Shown here: piece after piece, positions 51,043 through 60,346 of the stretch
How positions within the stretch are numbered: the stretch's first letter is position 1
How the letters are laid out: each line of letters starts with the position of its first letter
Source of the DNA: CAYWEM01 sp964457225
GTDB taxonomy: Bacteria; Acidobacteriota; Aminicenantia; UBA2199
DNA: 64,000 bases
Assembly (NCBI GenBank): GCA_964457225.1
Contig: CAYWEM010000002.1
Span: forward strand, 124,001-188,000
Direction of reading: 5' to 3'
The notes under the pieces: model-generated
Told to the model about the DNA's origin: nothing
Seen by the model: only the letters and a program-made list of their open reading frames with translations
Database searches by the model: none
Translations under genes and position numbers: made by a program

Positions 51043-52225
51043 TGCCGCGGACAGTATACAACTCAGTTTGCCTGGGGGAAATGAATTCGGCGCCTTCTGC
51101 TCCGACCAGGACTATTTCCTCAATGGTGGCCACTCCATGGGGCGGTATGTATATGCGGGGTTCTATGGTGAACACCTGGCCTTCTTCCAGGGGCATGAAG
51201 GGCAACTGTCCGTACCTGGGCCATTCCGGAGCCAGCAGTCCGCCTCCGTCGTGGGCGGCGCGGCCTATCTGGTGGCCCAGGGCGTGGGGGTATTCCTCAT
51301 AACCGGCCTGGCTGAGCAGTGTTCTGGCCAGCGTGTCAATCTCCAGTCCGCTTACCCCGGGTTTCATGGCCGCGGCGCAGCAGTCGACCACCCGGACCAG
51401 AGTGGCAAAAGCCTGCCGAACTTTCTCCGGCGCTTCTTTTTCATCATCCCTGAGCAGGTACCAGGTGCGCTGCATGTCTGAACAGTATTTGTGGTAACGT
51501 ACTCCAAAATCGACATTGAATACATGTCCGGGTTCAATGATCTTGCCGGTGGGGCCGGAATGGGCGCCGATGGTCTGGGGCCCGGTGAAAACCGCCGGGC
51601 AGGAATCCTCTTCCCAGGCGGGGTCAAGTCCGGCTTTCACTCTTTCAGCTTTTATAAAAGCGGCCAGATCCTGCTCGCTCATGCCCGGCCTGACGAATTC
51701 AGTCAAGCGGTTGAAAATATCCTGGGTAATCCGGGCGGCCTGCCTGATGCGGCTTATTTCCGCGGCACTTTTCCTGCCCCGCAGGGCCGAGATGATTTTT
51801 TCGGCACTCTGCAGTTTTTCCAGGTGGGGAGTACCCTGCAGGATTTTTTGCAATGCCAGGTAGCGACCATGGGTGAGACCATCGGCCATGGCCGAATCAA
51901 TGGAATAATTGACCGCGATCGAAGCGGGTTTATGTCTTTCGAGCAGTTCAAGCAGAGAGCGGTCGGCTTCAGCCGTGTAAGCTGTCACTTCATCGAAAAT
52001 CCCCAGTGAACCGATCTTTTCAATATCGAGATTCCCCACCAGGGCGTATTTTGTCCCGTCAGCGAAAAACATGAAAAAGGAAAGCCAGGTCACCGAACTG
52101 CCGACCACCAGGTCCATCATCGGATCACTCATGGTGCCCGACTCCCGGTCAATCAAAAGCCACAGGTCGATGTCGTTTTCACGCAGAATCGATGCGACCT
52201 GGTCGGCTTTTTCCTTTTCCATCAT
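51029..52225 (-). CDS. M24 family (Xaa-Pro dipeptidase-like) peptidase, cytoplasmic
   Basis: 398 residues without a signal peptide. A creatinase-type N-terminal domain (VASILRENDIDLWLLIDRESGTMSDPMMDLVVG) is followed by the catalytic domain with metal ligands in FNVDFGVRYHKYCSDMQRT (two Asp), HALGHQIGRAAHDGG (His), and FTIEPRIYIPPHGVATIEEIVLV (two Glu). The gene starts on the last base of the OPT transporter stop codon (TAATG), so import and hydrolysis of peptides are coupled. It probably cuts proline dipeptides. Confidence 0.88.
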   Translation of the reverse strand: MMEKEKADQVASILRENDIDLWLLIDRESGTMSDPMMDLVVGSSVTWLSFFMFFADGTKYALVGNLDIEKIGSLGIFDEVTAYTAEADRSLLELLERHKPASIAVNYSIDSAMADGLTHGRYLALQKILQGTPHLEKLQSAEKIISALRGRKSAAEISRIRQAARITQDIFNRLTEFVRPGMSEQDLAAFIKAERVKAGLDPAWEEDSCPAVFTGPQTIGAHSGPTGKIIEPGHVFNVDFGVRYHKYCSDMQRTWYLLRDDEKEAPEKVRQAFATLVRVVDCCAAAMKPGVSGLEIDTLARTLLSQAGYEEYPHALGHQIGRAAHDGGGLLAPEWPRYGQLPFMPLEEGQVFTIEPRIYIPPHGVATIEEIVLVGAEGAEFISPRQTELYTVRGNGKM

Positions 52226-54246
52226 TATTCCTCGCCTGCTTTCAGTGAATCGAAGTAGAGGTACAAACAGATGGCGATGAACATGAACAGGGCCAGGGGT
52301 TCGCCGATGGCCTTTTCATCCCAGCCCAGGCGGATAAATGGTTCAAAACCCAGGTACTTGACCAGGGCTGAGACCACGCCCATGATCGCACCTCCGGCGA
52401 TAAAACCCGAGGCGATCAGGATGCCCTTTTCGTGCCTGGACTTGGTCAATTCCCGGTCGCGGTGCGAGCGCTGCACGTAAAAAGCTATCAAGCCGCCGAC
52501 CAGCAGCGGGGTGTTCAGCTCCAACGGGATGTACATCCCCAGGGCGAAAGCCAGCGGAGCCACCCCCACTCTTTCCAGTACCAGGGCGATTCCGGCGCCG
52601 ACCAGGTAGAGCAGCCAGGGCACCTCGGCCCCGGGATTCATCAAGGGTTGAATCAGGGCGGCCATGGCATTTGCCTGGGGCGCCGGCAGAGCGTTGGGGT
52701 CAGCCGGGTTGAAACCGTAGGTCTCGTTCAGCAGGAGTATCACGAAGCCCACGGCCAGGGCCGAGACGAAAGTTCCGCTGAATTTCCAGAGCTGCTGTTT
52801 CAGCGGGGTGGCTCCAAGCCAGTAGCCGATTTTCAGGTCACTGATGAAAGCGCCTGACATGGCCAGCGAAGTACAGACCACGCCGCCGATCAGCAGGGCG
52901 GCCATCATGCCGAAAGGACCGGAAAGACCGGCGGCCACCAGCACCACCGAACTGAGAATCAGGGTCATCATGGTCATTCCGGAAACCGGGTTGGTGCCGA
53001 CTATGGCTATGGCCCTGGCCGCCACCGAGGTAAAGAGGAAACTGATGACAAAAACGGTCAACAGGGCTATGGCACTTAGTTTGAAGGCTCCGGGCTCGGT
53101 TTTGAGCACCGAGAGGTGAAAGAAGAGAAGCAGGACCAATGCCGTAAACAACACCAGCAGCATGATGTGCTTCATGGAAATGTCGATGTCGGTTCGGACT
53201 TCACTTGAGCCAGTTTCTCCGCGCTTGGAACTCATCTGCCTGAATCCGGTTCTGAAAGCTCCGGCAATTATCTTGGCTGATTTGATTATCCCGATGATGC
53301 CGGCCATGGCTATGGCCCCGATGCCGATGAAACGAACGTAGTTACGGAAAACTTCCTCGGCGCTCAGGCCGGCGATGACTTCCCCGCCGGAGGCCATCAT
53401 CTGGGCCGGGACCAGGTGGCCGAAGAAAGACACCAGGGGGATCAGGAAAAACCAGGACAGCAGGCTGCCGGCACAGATAATGGCCGTATAGCGCAAGCCG
53501 ATGATGTAGCCCAGCCCCAGGACTGCGGTCAGCACGTCCAGTTTGAACACTATTTTGGCTTTTTCCGCGATCGTGGCCCCGATTTTCAGTACCCGCGAAG
53601 TGAAAACCTCGTTCCAGGCGCCGACGGAATGAACGAGAAAGTCGTACAAACCGCCGATGGCCATGCTTTTCAGCAGAATCCGCGATTGCCGTCCGCCTTT
53701 TTCTCCGGCCACCAGGATCTGGGTGGTAGCAGTTGCTTCAGGGAAAGGGAAATGGCCGTGCATTTCCTTGACGAAGTAACGGCGGAAAGGAATCAGGAAG
53801 AGTATGCCCAGCATGCCCCCCAGAAAGGAGACCATGAATATCTGGAAGATGCTGAAACCGACCTGTTTGTCCAGGTCCAGTATGAAGATCGCCGGCAGGG
53901 TGAAAATGGCCCCGGCCACGATGACCCCGGATGCCGAACCGATGGACTGTATGATCACGTTTTCCAGGATGGTACTGCGCCTTTTGAAAACATTGGCCAG
54001 GCCGACCGCGATGATGGCTATGGGAATCGCGGCTTCGAATACCTGGCCGATCTTCAAACCCAGGAACGCGGCGGCCGACGAAAAAACCACCGCCATCAGC
54101 AGGCCGATCAGCAAAGAACGGGTGGTCGTTTCCGGAACTGATTTTTCCGCCGGAACGTAGGGAACGTAAGTTTCTCCGGGGGGCAGAACTTCAAATGCGC
54201 CTGGCGGCATGCCCTGAATTTCTTTTTTTTCAGTTTCCACGGACAC
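52225..54246 (-). CDS. OPT family oligopeptide transporter
   Basis: 673 residues with about fifteen membrane segments. ETTTRSLLIGLLMAVVFSSAAAFLGLKIGQVFEAAIPIAIIAVGL is the family start; FPFPEATATTQILVAGE and MYIPLELNTPLLVGGLIAFYV are conserved internal blocks. The family imports oligopeptides by proton coupling. It is followed, with one base shared, by the M24 dipeptidase gene, which fits a peptide-utilisation role. AGGAGG precedes the start. Confidence 0.9.
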   Translation of the reverse strand: MSVETEKKEIQGMPPGAFEVLPPGETYVPYVPAEKSVPETTTRSLLIGLLMAVVFSSAAAFLGLKIGQVFEAAIPIAIIAVGLANVFKRRSTILENVIIQSIGSASGVIVAGAIFTLPAIFILDLDKQVGFSIFQIFMVSFLGGMLGILFLIPFRRYFVKEMHGHFPFPEATATTQILVAGEKGGRQSRILLKSMAIGGLYDFLVHSVGAWNEVFTSRVLKIGATIAEKAKIVFKLDVLTAVLGLGYIIGLRYTAIICAGSLLSWFFLIPLVSFFGHLVPAQMMASGGEVIAGLSAEEVFRNYVRFIGIGAIAMAGIIGIIKSAKIIAGAFRTGFRQMSSKRGETGSSEVRTDIDISMKHIMLLVLFTALVLLLFFHLSVLKTEPGAFKLSAIALLTVFVISFLFTSVAARAIAIVGTNPVSGMTMMTLILSSVVLVAAGLSGPFGMMAALLIGGVVCTSLAMSGAFISDLKIGYWLGATPLKQQLWKFSGTFVSALAVGFVILLLNETYGFNPADPNALPAPQANAMAALIQPLMNPGAEVPWLLYLVGAGIALVLERVGVAPLAFALGMYIPLELNTPLLVGGLIAFYVQRSHRDRELTKSRHEKGILIASGFIAGGAIMGVVSALVKYLGFEPFIRLGWDEKAIGEPLALFMFIAICLYLYFDSLKAGEE

Positions 54247-54271
54247 CTCCTCTGGATTTGGTCATTTCAGC

Positions 54272-56197
54272 TTAGAAACGGCTGAGGACTCTTTCTTTAA
54301 TCCTGTTAAAAAGATCGTTGTTCAACCTGATCGGATAATCCGGTTGTCTCTCCTGCAGGAAGGAAACAAATAGCTTTTCCCTGGTTTCCTCGGCTTTGCG
54401 GGCGTAGAACTCGGCGAAATCACGAGCCAGGTCATCGGGAGTGCTCAGGTTCTTTTCAACCATCCTGAGCAGGACCAGCCTGTCTTCGAAAACCAGGGGG
54501 CCGGTGATCGAGCCCGGTTCCAGCTTGAAAACCATCTCATCCAGGCCGGCTTTTTTGGGAAGGGTCGAAAGCTGGTCGCCCCGCTTGTACGATGTTTTTT
54601 CCAGGCTGAGGTTCTCTTTTTCCAGCATGGCGATGAACCCGGCTTCTCCGCCGGTGGAGCGCCAGAGCTCGACCAAGTTTTCAGCACGACCGGTTAAAAG
54701 TTCAATTCTTTTCCGTCGTCGGCTGAATTCTGCGACCTGGTCTTGGGCCTGTTCAAAAGGCATTACTTCCGGAGGCCTGATCTCGGTCAACTGCAGCACG
54801 GCCATGCCGTTCATGAAGTGAACTGGTTCTGAAACCTGGTTCAGCTCCATGGCGAAGAGCTGCCTGGATATCTGGCCGTTGTCCTCGATCTCGCTCAAAG
54901 ACTGGTTGAGTTCAAGTAAACCGCTGCTGATCACCGGGTAACCAGCCTTTTCGGCCGCGGCCCGCAGGGATTTCGCTCCCTTCAGCCGACGATGCCAGCG
55001 CTGAATTCTATCCTCGAGTAAATCGTTTATCTTCTCGTCAGTGATGATCGAAAGGATGCGATCACGCACGTCCTCGTAGCTCTCCTGGTTTTCCGGTATG
55101 TTTTCGGTGACCATGAGCATTGAAAAGGCCCGGCCGGTGTCAATCGGAGGTGATACGGTGTTTTCGCTCAACCCTTCAATCACCTTTACTTCCTGGCCCG
55201 AGAAAGAGCGCCACTCCCAGTAACCCCAGTCGCCTCCGGTTGAGGCCTTGTCGTCATTGGATAATGCCCGGGCTTTTTCGGCGAAGTTTTCCCGGTTCAG
55301 TTCCTGAGCCAGGGCATCGGCCGCATCAAGTATCTCCTGGCGGTTTTCAGGCTGGTATTCAAGTAGAATCCTGGAAACCTTGCGCCGCCCGGGCACGGTA
55401 AACATTTCCTTGTGCCCGCGGTAGTAGGCGCTGATCTCGGCTTCTTCCACCCTGACTTCTTCTTTGACCGCTTCTTTATCGATCAGGACCAGGTCGGCCA
55501 GGCGCCTGGCCGGGGTCATGAATGCTTCCTGGTTCTGCAGGTGCAGGGACCTCAACTCATCTTCAGAGGCTTCGGGAACTTCCTGGCCCGGATCAGCCTG
55601 CATTACTATCATTTCCAGCTCTGCGCCGTCCTTTTCCCTGCTGTATTCAGCCGCCAGGAACTCGTGATCCAGCACAAGCCCCTGGGTCAACAGGTCTTTC
55701 AGCTTGTTGGCCAGTATTTCCTGTCTCAGTGAAGCCTCGAAATCAGCCGCTTCTATGCGGTTATAAGCAAGCAGTCGCTTGTACTCGGCGCTGCCGATGA
55801 AGGCTCCTTCGTGTTGCAGGGCAGGATGTTCGATGATGCTTTTTTTTATTTCTTCATCACTGACCCTGATCTTCATTTTCTTCGCTTCCTGTTCGATGAT
55901 CAGCATCTGGACCATTGATTGCAACACCTGTTCCGGAATGGCCAGCTGTGAAATCATGCCCCGGTTCATGGCTCCCTCGAATTGGCGCTTGTAGGACTCG
56001 AGCGTGCGGGTCAGCTGCTGCTGGTAATCATGACCGCTGACGTTCATTTTACCGACGTTGATTACGCTGGTAGATTCACCTTCTCCGCTGAAACGCCCGG
56101 CGCCCCATTCCACGAATATAAATCCGACAAAGGCTATTATGACCAGCCACAGGGCCCAGGAAAGTGATTTGATGTTGCTGCGCATGGATTTAAGCAT
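54272..56197 (-). CDS. Periplasmic chaperone/peptidyl-prolyl isomerase, PpiD/SurA type
   Basis: 641 residues. A single N-terminal membrane anchor (SLSWALWLVIIAFVGFIFVEW) is followed by a SurA_N-3-like chaperone region (INVGKMNVSGHDYQQQLTRTLESYKRQFEG, IPEQVLQSMVQMLIIEQEAKKMKIRVSDEEIKKSI). A parvulin domain lies near 260-350 (GRRKVSRILLEYQPENRQEILDAADALAQEL, FAEKARALSNDDKASTGGDWGYW), and a second PpiC-like region with chaperone helices is C-terminal. It helps outer-membrane and secreted proteins fold. It overlaps the histidine kinase gene by 8 bp. Confidence 0.88.
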   Translation of the reverse strand: MLKSMRSNIKSLSWALWLVIIAFVGFIFVEWGAGRFSGEGESTSVINVGKMNVSGHDYQQQLTRTLESYKRQFEGAMNRGMISQLAIPEQVLQSMVQMLIIEQEAKKMKIRVSDEEIKKSIIEHPALQHEGAFIGSAEYKRLLAYNRIEAADFEASLRQEILANKLKDLLTQGLVLDHEFLAAEYSREKDGAELEMIVMQADPGQEVPEASEDELRSLHLQNQEAFMTPARRLADLVLIDKEAVKEEVRVEEAEISAYYRGHKEMFTVPGRRKVSRILLEYQPENRQEILDAADALAQELNRENFAEKARALSNDDKASTGGDWGYWEWRSFSGQEVKVIEGLSENTVSPPIDTGRAFSMLMVTENIPENQESYEDVRDRILSIITDEKINDLLEDRIQRWHRRLKGAKSLRAAAEKAGYPVISSGLLELNQSLSEIEDNGQISRQLFAMELNQVSEPVHFMNGMAVLQLTEIRPPEVMPFEQAQDQVAEFSRRRKRIELLTGRAENLVELWRSTGGEAGFIAMLEKENLSLEKTSYKRGDQLSTLPKKAGLDEMVFKLEPGSITGPLVFEDRLVLLRMVEKNLSTPDDLARDFAEFYARKAEETREKLFVSFLQERQPDYPIRLNNDLFNRIKERVLSRF

Positions 56198-57755
56198 TTT
56201 TTCCTCCGGATATCCTTTCTGAACGATTCAGGTCCGACAGTTGCAGGAAAACAGTCACCGTGGTGCCGTTGAATTCGTTGTTGTCTATCATTATGTTTCC
56301 TTTGTGTTCCTGGATGATGTTGTAAGCGATGGACAAGCCTATGCCCTTTTTTTCGGCCCGGTTGCGGGTAGTGAAAAATGGATCAAAGACCTTTTCCAGG
56401 TTGTCAATGCCGCCGCCGTTGTCGATTATTTCCGCTTTGGCCAGGCCTTCCTTCTCATTCCTGCTCAGGATGACCCTGACTTTTCCTTCCCTGATCCCAT
56501 TTTCCCTGATTGCATCCAGGGAGTTTTCCAGGATACAGTCGAAAACCTGCCAGAGCGAAAAATGGTTGCCGAAAATGAACATTTCTTCCTCGGGAAGGCT
56601 TTTTTCAAATACCACGCTCTTGTTTTCCGGTTTGCTCGAGACCACCTTGGTCAGCTTCAGCAGCAGATTCTTGAGATCTATTTCCATCTTGGTCTGTTCA
56701 ATTTCCGGGTTGAGCTGGTTCAGCTGATCAACTATGCCCTTGATCCGGTCGGCCTGTTTCTGGATGCTGAGCAGTTTTTCCTTGTACTGAACCGGGATGT
56801 CGCCGCGCATCAGCAGTAATTCCACGTAACCGATGATTCCGGTGAGGGGATTGTTTATTTCGTGAGCGAATCCGGAAACTATGGCCATCAGCGATTTTTG
56901 CTTCTCACTCTGAATGATGTGTTTCTGGGTTTCCTGCAGACGCTGCAGGGCGTCACTCAGCCTGAGGTTGGTTTGATTGAGTTCGTCGGTCCTGATGCTC
57001 ACCTGGCGTTCGAGGTCTTTCTGCTGAGTTTCAAGTTCTTGAAGCACGGCTTCTATTTTTTCAGCCATGGCGTTGAAATGGGCGCCCAGATAAGAAAACT
57101 CGTCTTCGGAAGCGATATTGATACGGTGGGTGAAATCCCCCATGGCCACTTTTTCCAGACCTTTTTTCAGCGTGTCCACCGGGGCGGTTATTCTCCCGGC
57201 GACCACGGTGATGAACACCAGGGCGGCCAGGAAAAGGAGGCCGGAAAAGAGGACGGCGGCGTTGCGCATGCTGGTTATCAAGCGATCACGGCCTTCCAGG
57301 GAAATACCTATGGAAACGTAGCCCCAGATCATGTCCGATCTTTCGATCTGCACCGGGGCGGACAGGATAACGTGGTTTTCCCGGTTTATGATCAGTTGAT
57401 CGATGGAAATTTCTCCCTTTTGCGGCAGAACCAGCTCAGGCTGTTCGATTTCAGGTCTGCTGCGGAAGATGATCTCATTGCCTTCAGCGTCGAACAGAGT
57501 GACGAAACTCACTTCACTGTCCTTGAGCAGGTCTTCGGTCTGCCTGGCCAGGTTCATGTAATTGAAGTAAATAAAGTTGATCTCGGAGGATTTGGCGAAA
57601 TCTTCCAGCATCTGCAGCTGCTGCTTGCGGCTGACCCGCATGGAATAATCCCGGAACAGCACCAGCATGACCACGGTTGAAAGCAGTAAATAAAGAATTC
57701 CGACTGCAGTGAAACTGGTTATGATCTTAGATTTAAGTGTATTTGTTCTTATCAT
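56190..57755 (-). CDS. Membrane sensor histidine kinase
   Basis: 521 residues. Membrane segment 1 (SFTAVGILYLLLSTVVMLVLF) and segment 2 (AAVLFSGLLFLAALVFITVVAG) bracket a periplasmic sensor domain of about 130 residues. A HAMP linker and coiled coil follow, then a HisKA motif GFAHEINNPLTGIIGYVELLL with the phospho-His near 297, and an ATPase domain with NSLDAIREN (N box), DNGGGIDNLEKVFDPFF (G1) and KGIGLSIAYNIIQEHKG (G2). No response regulator is adjacent; an orphan receiver is at 40659. The start has no clear Shine-Dalgarno. It overlaps the chaperone gene, which hints at envelope stress sensing (inference). Confidence 0.9.
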   Translation of the reverse strand: MIRTNTLKSKIITSFTAVGILYLLLSTVVMLVLFRDYSMRVSRKQQLQMLEDFAKSSEINFIYFNYMNLARQTEDLLKDSEVSFVTLFDAEGNEIIFRSRPEIEQPELVLPQKGEISIDQLIINRENHVILSAPVQIERSDMIWGYVSIGISLEGRDRLITSMRNAAVLFSGLLFLAALVFITVVAGRITAPVDTLKKGLEKVAMGDFTHRINIASEDEFSYLGAHFNAMAEKIEAVLQELETQQKDLERQVSIRTDELNQTNLRLSDALQRLQETQKHIIQSEKQKSLMAIVSGFAHEINNPLTGIIGYVELLLMRGDIPVQYKEKLLSIQKQADRIKGIVDQLNQLNPEIEQTKMEIDLKNLLLKLTKVVSSKPENKSVVFEKSLPEEEMFIFGNHFSLWQVFDCILENSLDAIRENGIREGKVRVILSRNEKEGLAKAEIIDNGGGIDNLEKVFDPFFTTRNRAEKKGIGLSIAYNIIQEHKGNIMIDNNEFNGTTVTVFLQLSDLNRSERISGGKNA

Positions 57756-57853
57756 AAAACATGGTTATTCTATAATAATGTAGGGCAAAATGCAATCCTG
57801 AACGAGCCCGGCGGTGTTTTTCCCCGCTTACTGAATGATCCCGGAGGGAGCGC

Positions 57854-58735
57854 TCAATCGTCACTGATTTCCGGAATCGAATTGCGCCAGTCAGGTGCCA
57901 CCCTGACGTAGAGGTCGAGGTAAACCGGGCGTTCCAGGTAGCGTTCCAGGAAGCCGCGGGCGTTTTGGCCCACTGTTTTCAGCAGGTTACCGCCCCGGCC
58001 GATGACGATTTTTTTCTGCGATTTGCTTTCCACCAGTATTTCAGCCCTGATATAGAAGGTTTCGCCGCTTTCCCTGGTTTCCTCTATTCTGACCTTGGTG
58101 GTGTAGGGAATCTCCTGGTGAGTCACGGCCAGCAGTTGTTCGCGGATCATTTCCGACATGTAGAAGTTCCCGCTCTGCAGGGTGAATTCATCTTCAGGAT
58201 AGAGGTTTTCTCCGGCCGGCAGGTATTCGAAAAGCAGGTTTTCCAGCAGATCGACGTTGTCTCCCTTGAGCGCTGAAATGGGAATTATTTCAGCCCAGGG
58301 ATAATCGCCGCGGTTATCGTCAATTACTGTCAGGATTTTCGACTTGCTGAGCAGGTCTATCTTGTTGATGACCAGGAAGACTTTTTTCTTTTCAGGCGGC
58401 GGCAACAAGGCAAGCATGGTTTCGTCTTTTCTGCGGTCATTGACGTTGCGAAAGGCCAGCACCAGGTCGGCATCGGCCAGGGCTCCCAGGACCTCTTTCA
58501 TCATCTTTTCGTTGAGTTTGAAATAGGGCTTGTGTATGCCAGGGGTGTCAAAGAATACCAGTTGGCCCCGTTCGGAAGTCTTGATGCCCAGGATGCGCTT
58601 GCGGGTGGTCTGTGGTTTGTCGGAAACGATGGCCACTTTCTCCCCCACCAGGGTGTTGACCAGCGTGGATTTGCCGGTATTGGTCCGGCCCAGCAGGGCG
58701 ATGTAGCCGGATTTTTTAATCCTGCTTTTTTTCAT
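57854..58735 (-). CDS. era: Ribosome-assembly GTPase Era
   Basis: 293 residues: GRTNTGKSTLVNTLVGEKVAIVSDKPQTTR (G1/G2), FDTPGIHKP (G3), INKIDLLSK (G4) and PISALKGDNVD (G5), followed by the KH domain KKIVIGRGGNLLKTVGQNARGFLE that binds the 3' end of 16S rRNA. The unusual N in GRTNTGK is a normal variation. It overlaps the CorC-type gene by 20 bp and is the last gene of the phoH unit. Confidence 0.94.
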   Translation of the reverse strand: MKKSRIKKSGYIALLGRTNTGKSTLVNTLVGEKVAIVSDKPQTTRKRILGIKTSERGQLVFFDTPGIHKPYFKLNEKMMKEVLGALADADLVLAFRNVNDRRKDETMLALLPPPEKKKVFLVINKIDLLSKSKILTVIDDNRGDYPWAEIIPISALKGDNVDLLENLLFEYLPAGENLYPEDEFTLQSGNFYMSEMIREQLLAVTHQEIPYTTKVRIEETRESGETFYIRAEILVESKSQKKIVIGRGGNLLKTVGQNARGFLERYLERPVYLDLYVRVAPDWRNSIPEISDD

Positions 58736-59936
58736 ACAGTTTTACCCTTTTTATGCGGTTGCGTTCAACTTCGGTGACTTCCAGCAGAAGGTTCCCGACC
58801 GTAACCTGGTCTCCGGGCCGGGCTATGCGGCCGAGAATGAAGCTGATCATGCCGGCCACGGTCTGGTAATCTTCATCTTCATCCAGGTCGGTCTTCAGGG
58901 TTTCATTGAGTTCGTATATATCGGTGTCTCCGTTGACCACGTAGTGATCCCCGTTCCGAATGATCGGTTCAACATCCTCGTCGTACTCGTCCTTGATTTC
59001 CCCGACTATCTCTTCAACGATATCCTCCATGGTGACGACTCCGGAAACGCCGCCGAATTCATCCACCACCACCGCGAATTTCTGCTTGGATTTCTGCATT
59101 TCCCGCAGTAATTCAAACACTCGCATGGTTTCTGGAACGAAAAACGGGGGACGCAACATATCATTTAAAGCAAAGCTCTGTTTCCGCCAGCATTGAAAAA
59201 CGTCCTTGGAGAGGATCACGCCTTCAATATCATCTATGCCCTTGGCATAAACCGGGAAACGGGATTTCTTTTTTTCGTTGATAAAATCGATCAGTTCGTC
59301 AAGCTTGATGTCCACCGGAACCGCCTCGACATCGACCCGGGGCGTCATGATTTCCTTGACCAGTGTGTCGCCGAATTCAATGATGCTGGCGATCATTTCC
59401 TGGTCCTCTTCCTCGATCACACCTTCCTTGGCCCCTTCCTGGATGAAAACCTCTATCTGGCTTTCGCTTGATTCCTCGGAAAGATTTTCCCGGGTTTCGT
59501 TGTTTTCGGATTTGACGAACAGGGAAAAAAACCACTGCAGGGGAAAGAATCCATGCCAGGGAATGACGATCAGCGGGGAAAGCAGTCGAAACACATTTTC
59601 CCGGAAACGAAAAGCGATGATGTCGAGCATGATGTGAAACACGATGATATAGATCACCGCCAGGATCAACAGGCACTTGAAGGGATCGAATACGTTATCC
59701 TTGAGCAGGTAGAACGAGGTCAGCAGTAAAAGGGCCTGGAGAAAGCCGCTGAACGAGCGCAAAACCGCCAGGACGAGTTCATAGCGCTCGATGTAATTGG
59801 GCGACAAATTCTTGCGCTGATCTGATTCCTGGATGAATTTGGCCAGGGACAGCCTGGAAAAACCACTGAAAGCGGCGGTCAGCAAGTGAAATATGACGGC
59901 CGGCAGCAACAGGGCCAGAATCGGCAAAAACTTCAT
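58716..59936 (-). CDS. CNNM/CorC-type transporter-associated protein (HlyC family)
   Basis: 406 residues. An N-terminal DUF21-like membrane region (LALLLPAVIFHLLTAAFSGFSRLSLAKFI, LLTSFYLLKDNV, LLILAVIYIIVFHIML) precedes two CBS domains (VKEIMTPRVDVEAVPVDIKLDELIDFI, VFELLREMQKSKQKFAVVVDEFGGVSGVVTMEDIVEEIVGEIKDEYD) and a CorC_HlyC C-terminal domain (LNETLKTDLDEDEDYQTVAGMISFILGRI). Relatives take part in Mg2+ and Co2+ handling. It starts within the last bases of ybeY (4-bp overlap), an order often seen in bacteria. Confidence 0.88.
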   Translation of the reverse strand: MKFLPILALLLPAVIFHLLTAAFSGFSRLSLAKFIQESDQRKNLSPNYIERYELVLAVLRSFSGFLQALLLLTSFYLLKDNVFDPFKCLLILAVIYIIVFHIMLDIIAFRFRENVFRLLSPLIVIPWHGFFPLQWFFSLFVKSENNETRENLSEESSESQIEVFIQEGAKEGVIEEEDQEMIASIIEFGDTLVKEIMTPRVDVEAVPVDIKLDELIDFINEKKKSRFPVYAKGIDDIEGVILSKDVFQCWRKQSFALNDMLRPPFFVPETMRVFELLREMQKSKQKFAVVVDEFGGVSGVVTMEDIVEEIVGEIKDEYDEDVEPIIRNGDHYVVNGDTDIYELNETLKTDLDEDEDYQTVAGMISFILGRIARPGDQVTVGNLLLEVTEVERNRIKRVKLYEKKQD

Positions 59937-60346
59937 TCCTCCTCCAGAGAGATTTCTCTTTCGATTATTTTTTCCTGCAAGGTCATCATTTCGCCACGGT
60001 CTTTTTCATGATCGTGACCAGCCAGGTGCAGCAGGCCGTGAATCAGCAGTACGTCAAGTTCCCGAAGCAGAGGCCAGGCGTTTTCGCGGGCCTGCTCCAT
60101 GGCCAGGTCCAGACAGATCATGATGTCTCCGGCATACAATCGCCCGTTGAGCTTCTCTCCGCAGGGGAACGACAGCACATCGGTCGGACTGTCCAGGCCG
60201 CGGAATTCAAGGTTGATCCGGCGCGCTTCTTCCAGGTCTACCAGCTTGACTGAGACGTCCCCGACCAGGCCGATGCTTTTCTTGACCCGTCGCATGGTTC
60301 GATTGAGCCGGCCCTTGTCGGCGATCCTGCTTTTTGAGATGATCAT
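59933..60346 (-). CDS. ybeY: Endoribonuclease YbeY
   Basis: 137 residues. LEFRGLDSPTDVLSFPCGE is the conserved start block and LLIHGLLHLAGHDHEKDRGEMM carries the HxxxHxxxxxH zinc site. It acts in 16S rRNA 3'-end maturation and ribosome quality control. It lies directly between the HD-domain gene and the CorC-type gene, and is adjacent (no gap) to the first. Confidence 0.92.
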   Translation of the reverse strand: MIISKSRIADKGRLNRTMRRVKKSIGLVGDVSVKLVDLEEARRINLEFRGLDSPTDVLSFPCGEKLNGRLYAGDIMICLDLAMEQARENAWPLLRELDVLLIHGLLHLAGHDHEKDRGEMMTLQEKIIEREISLEEE

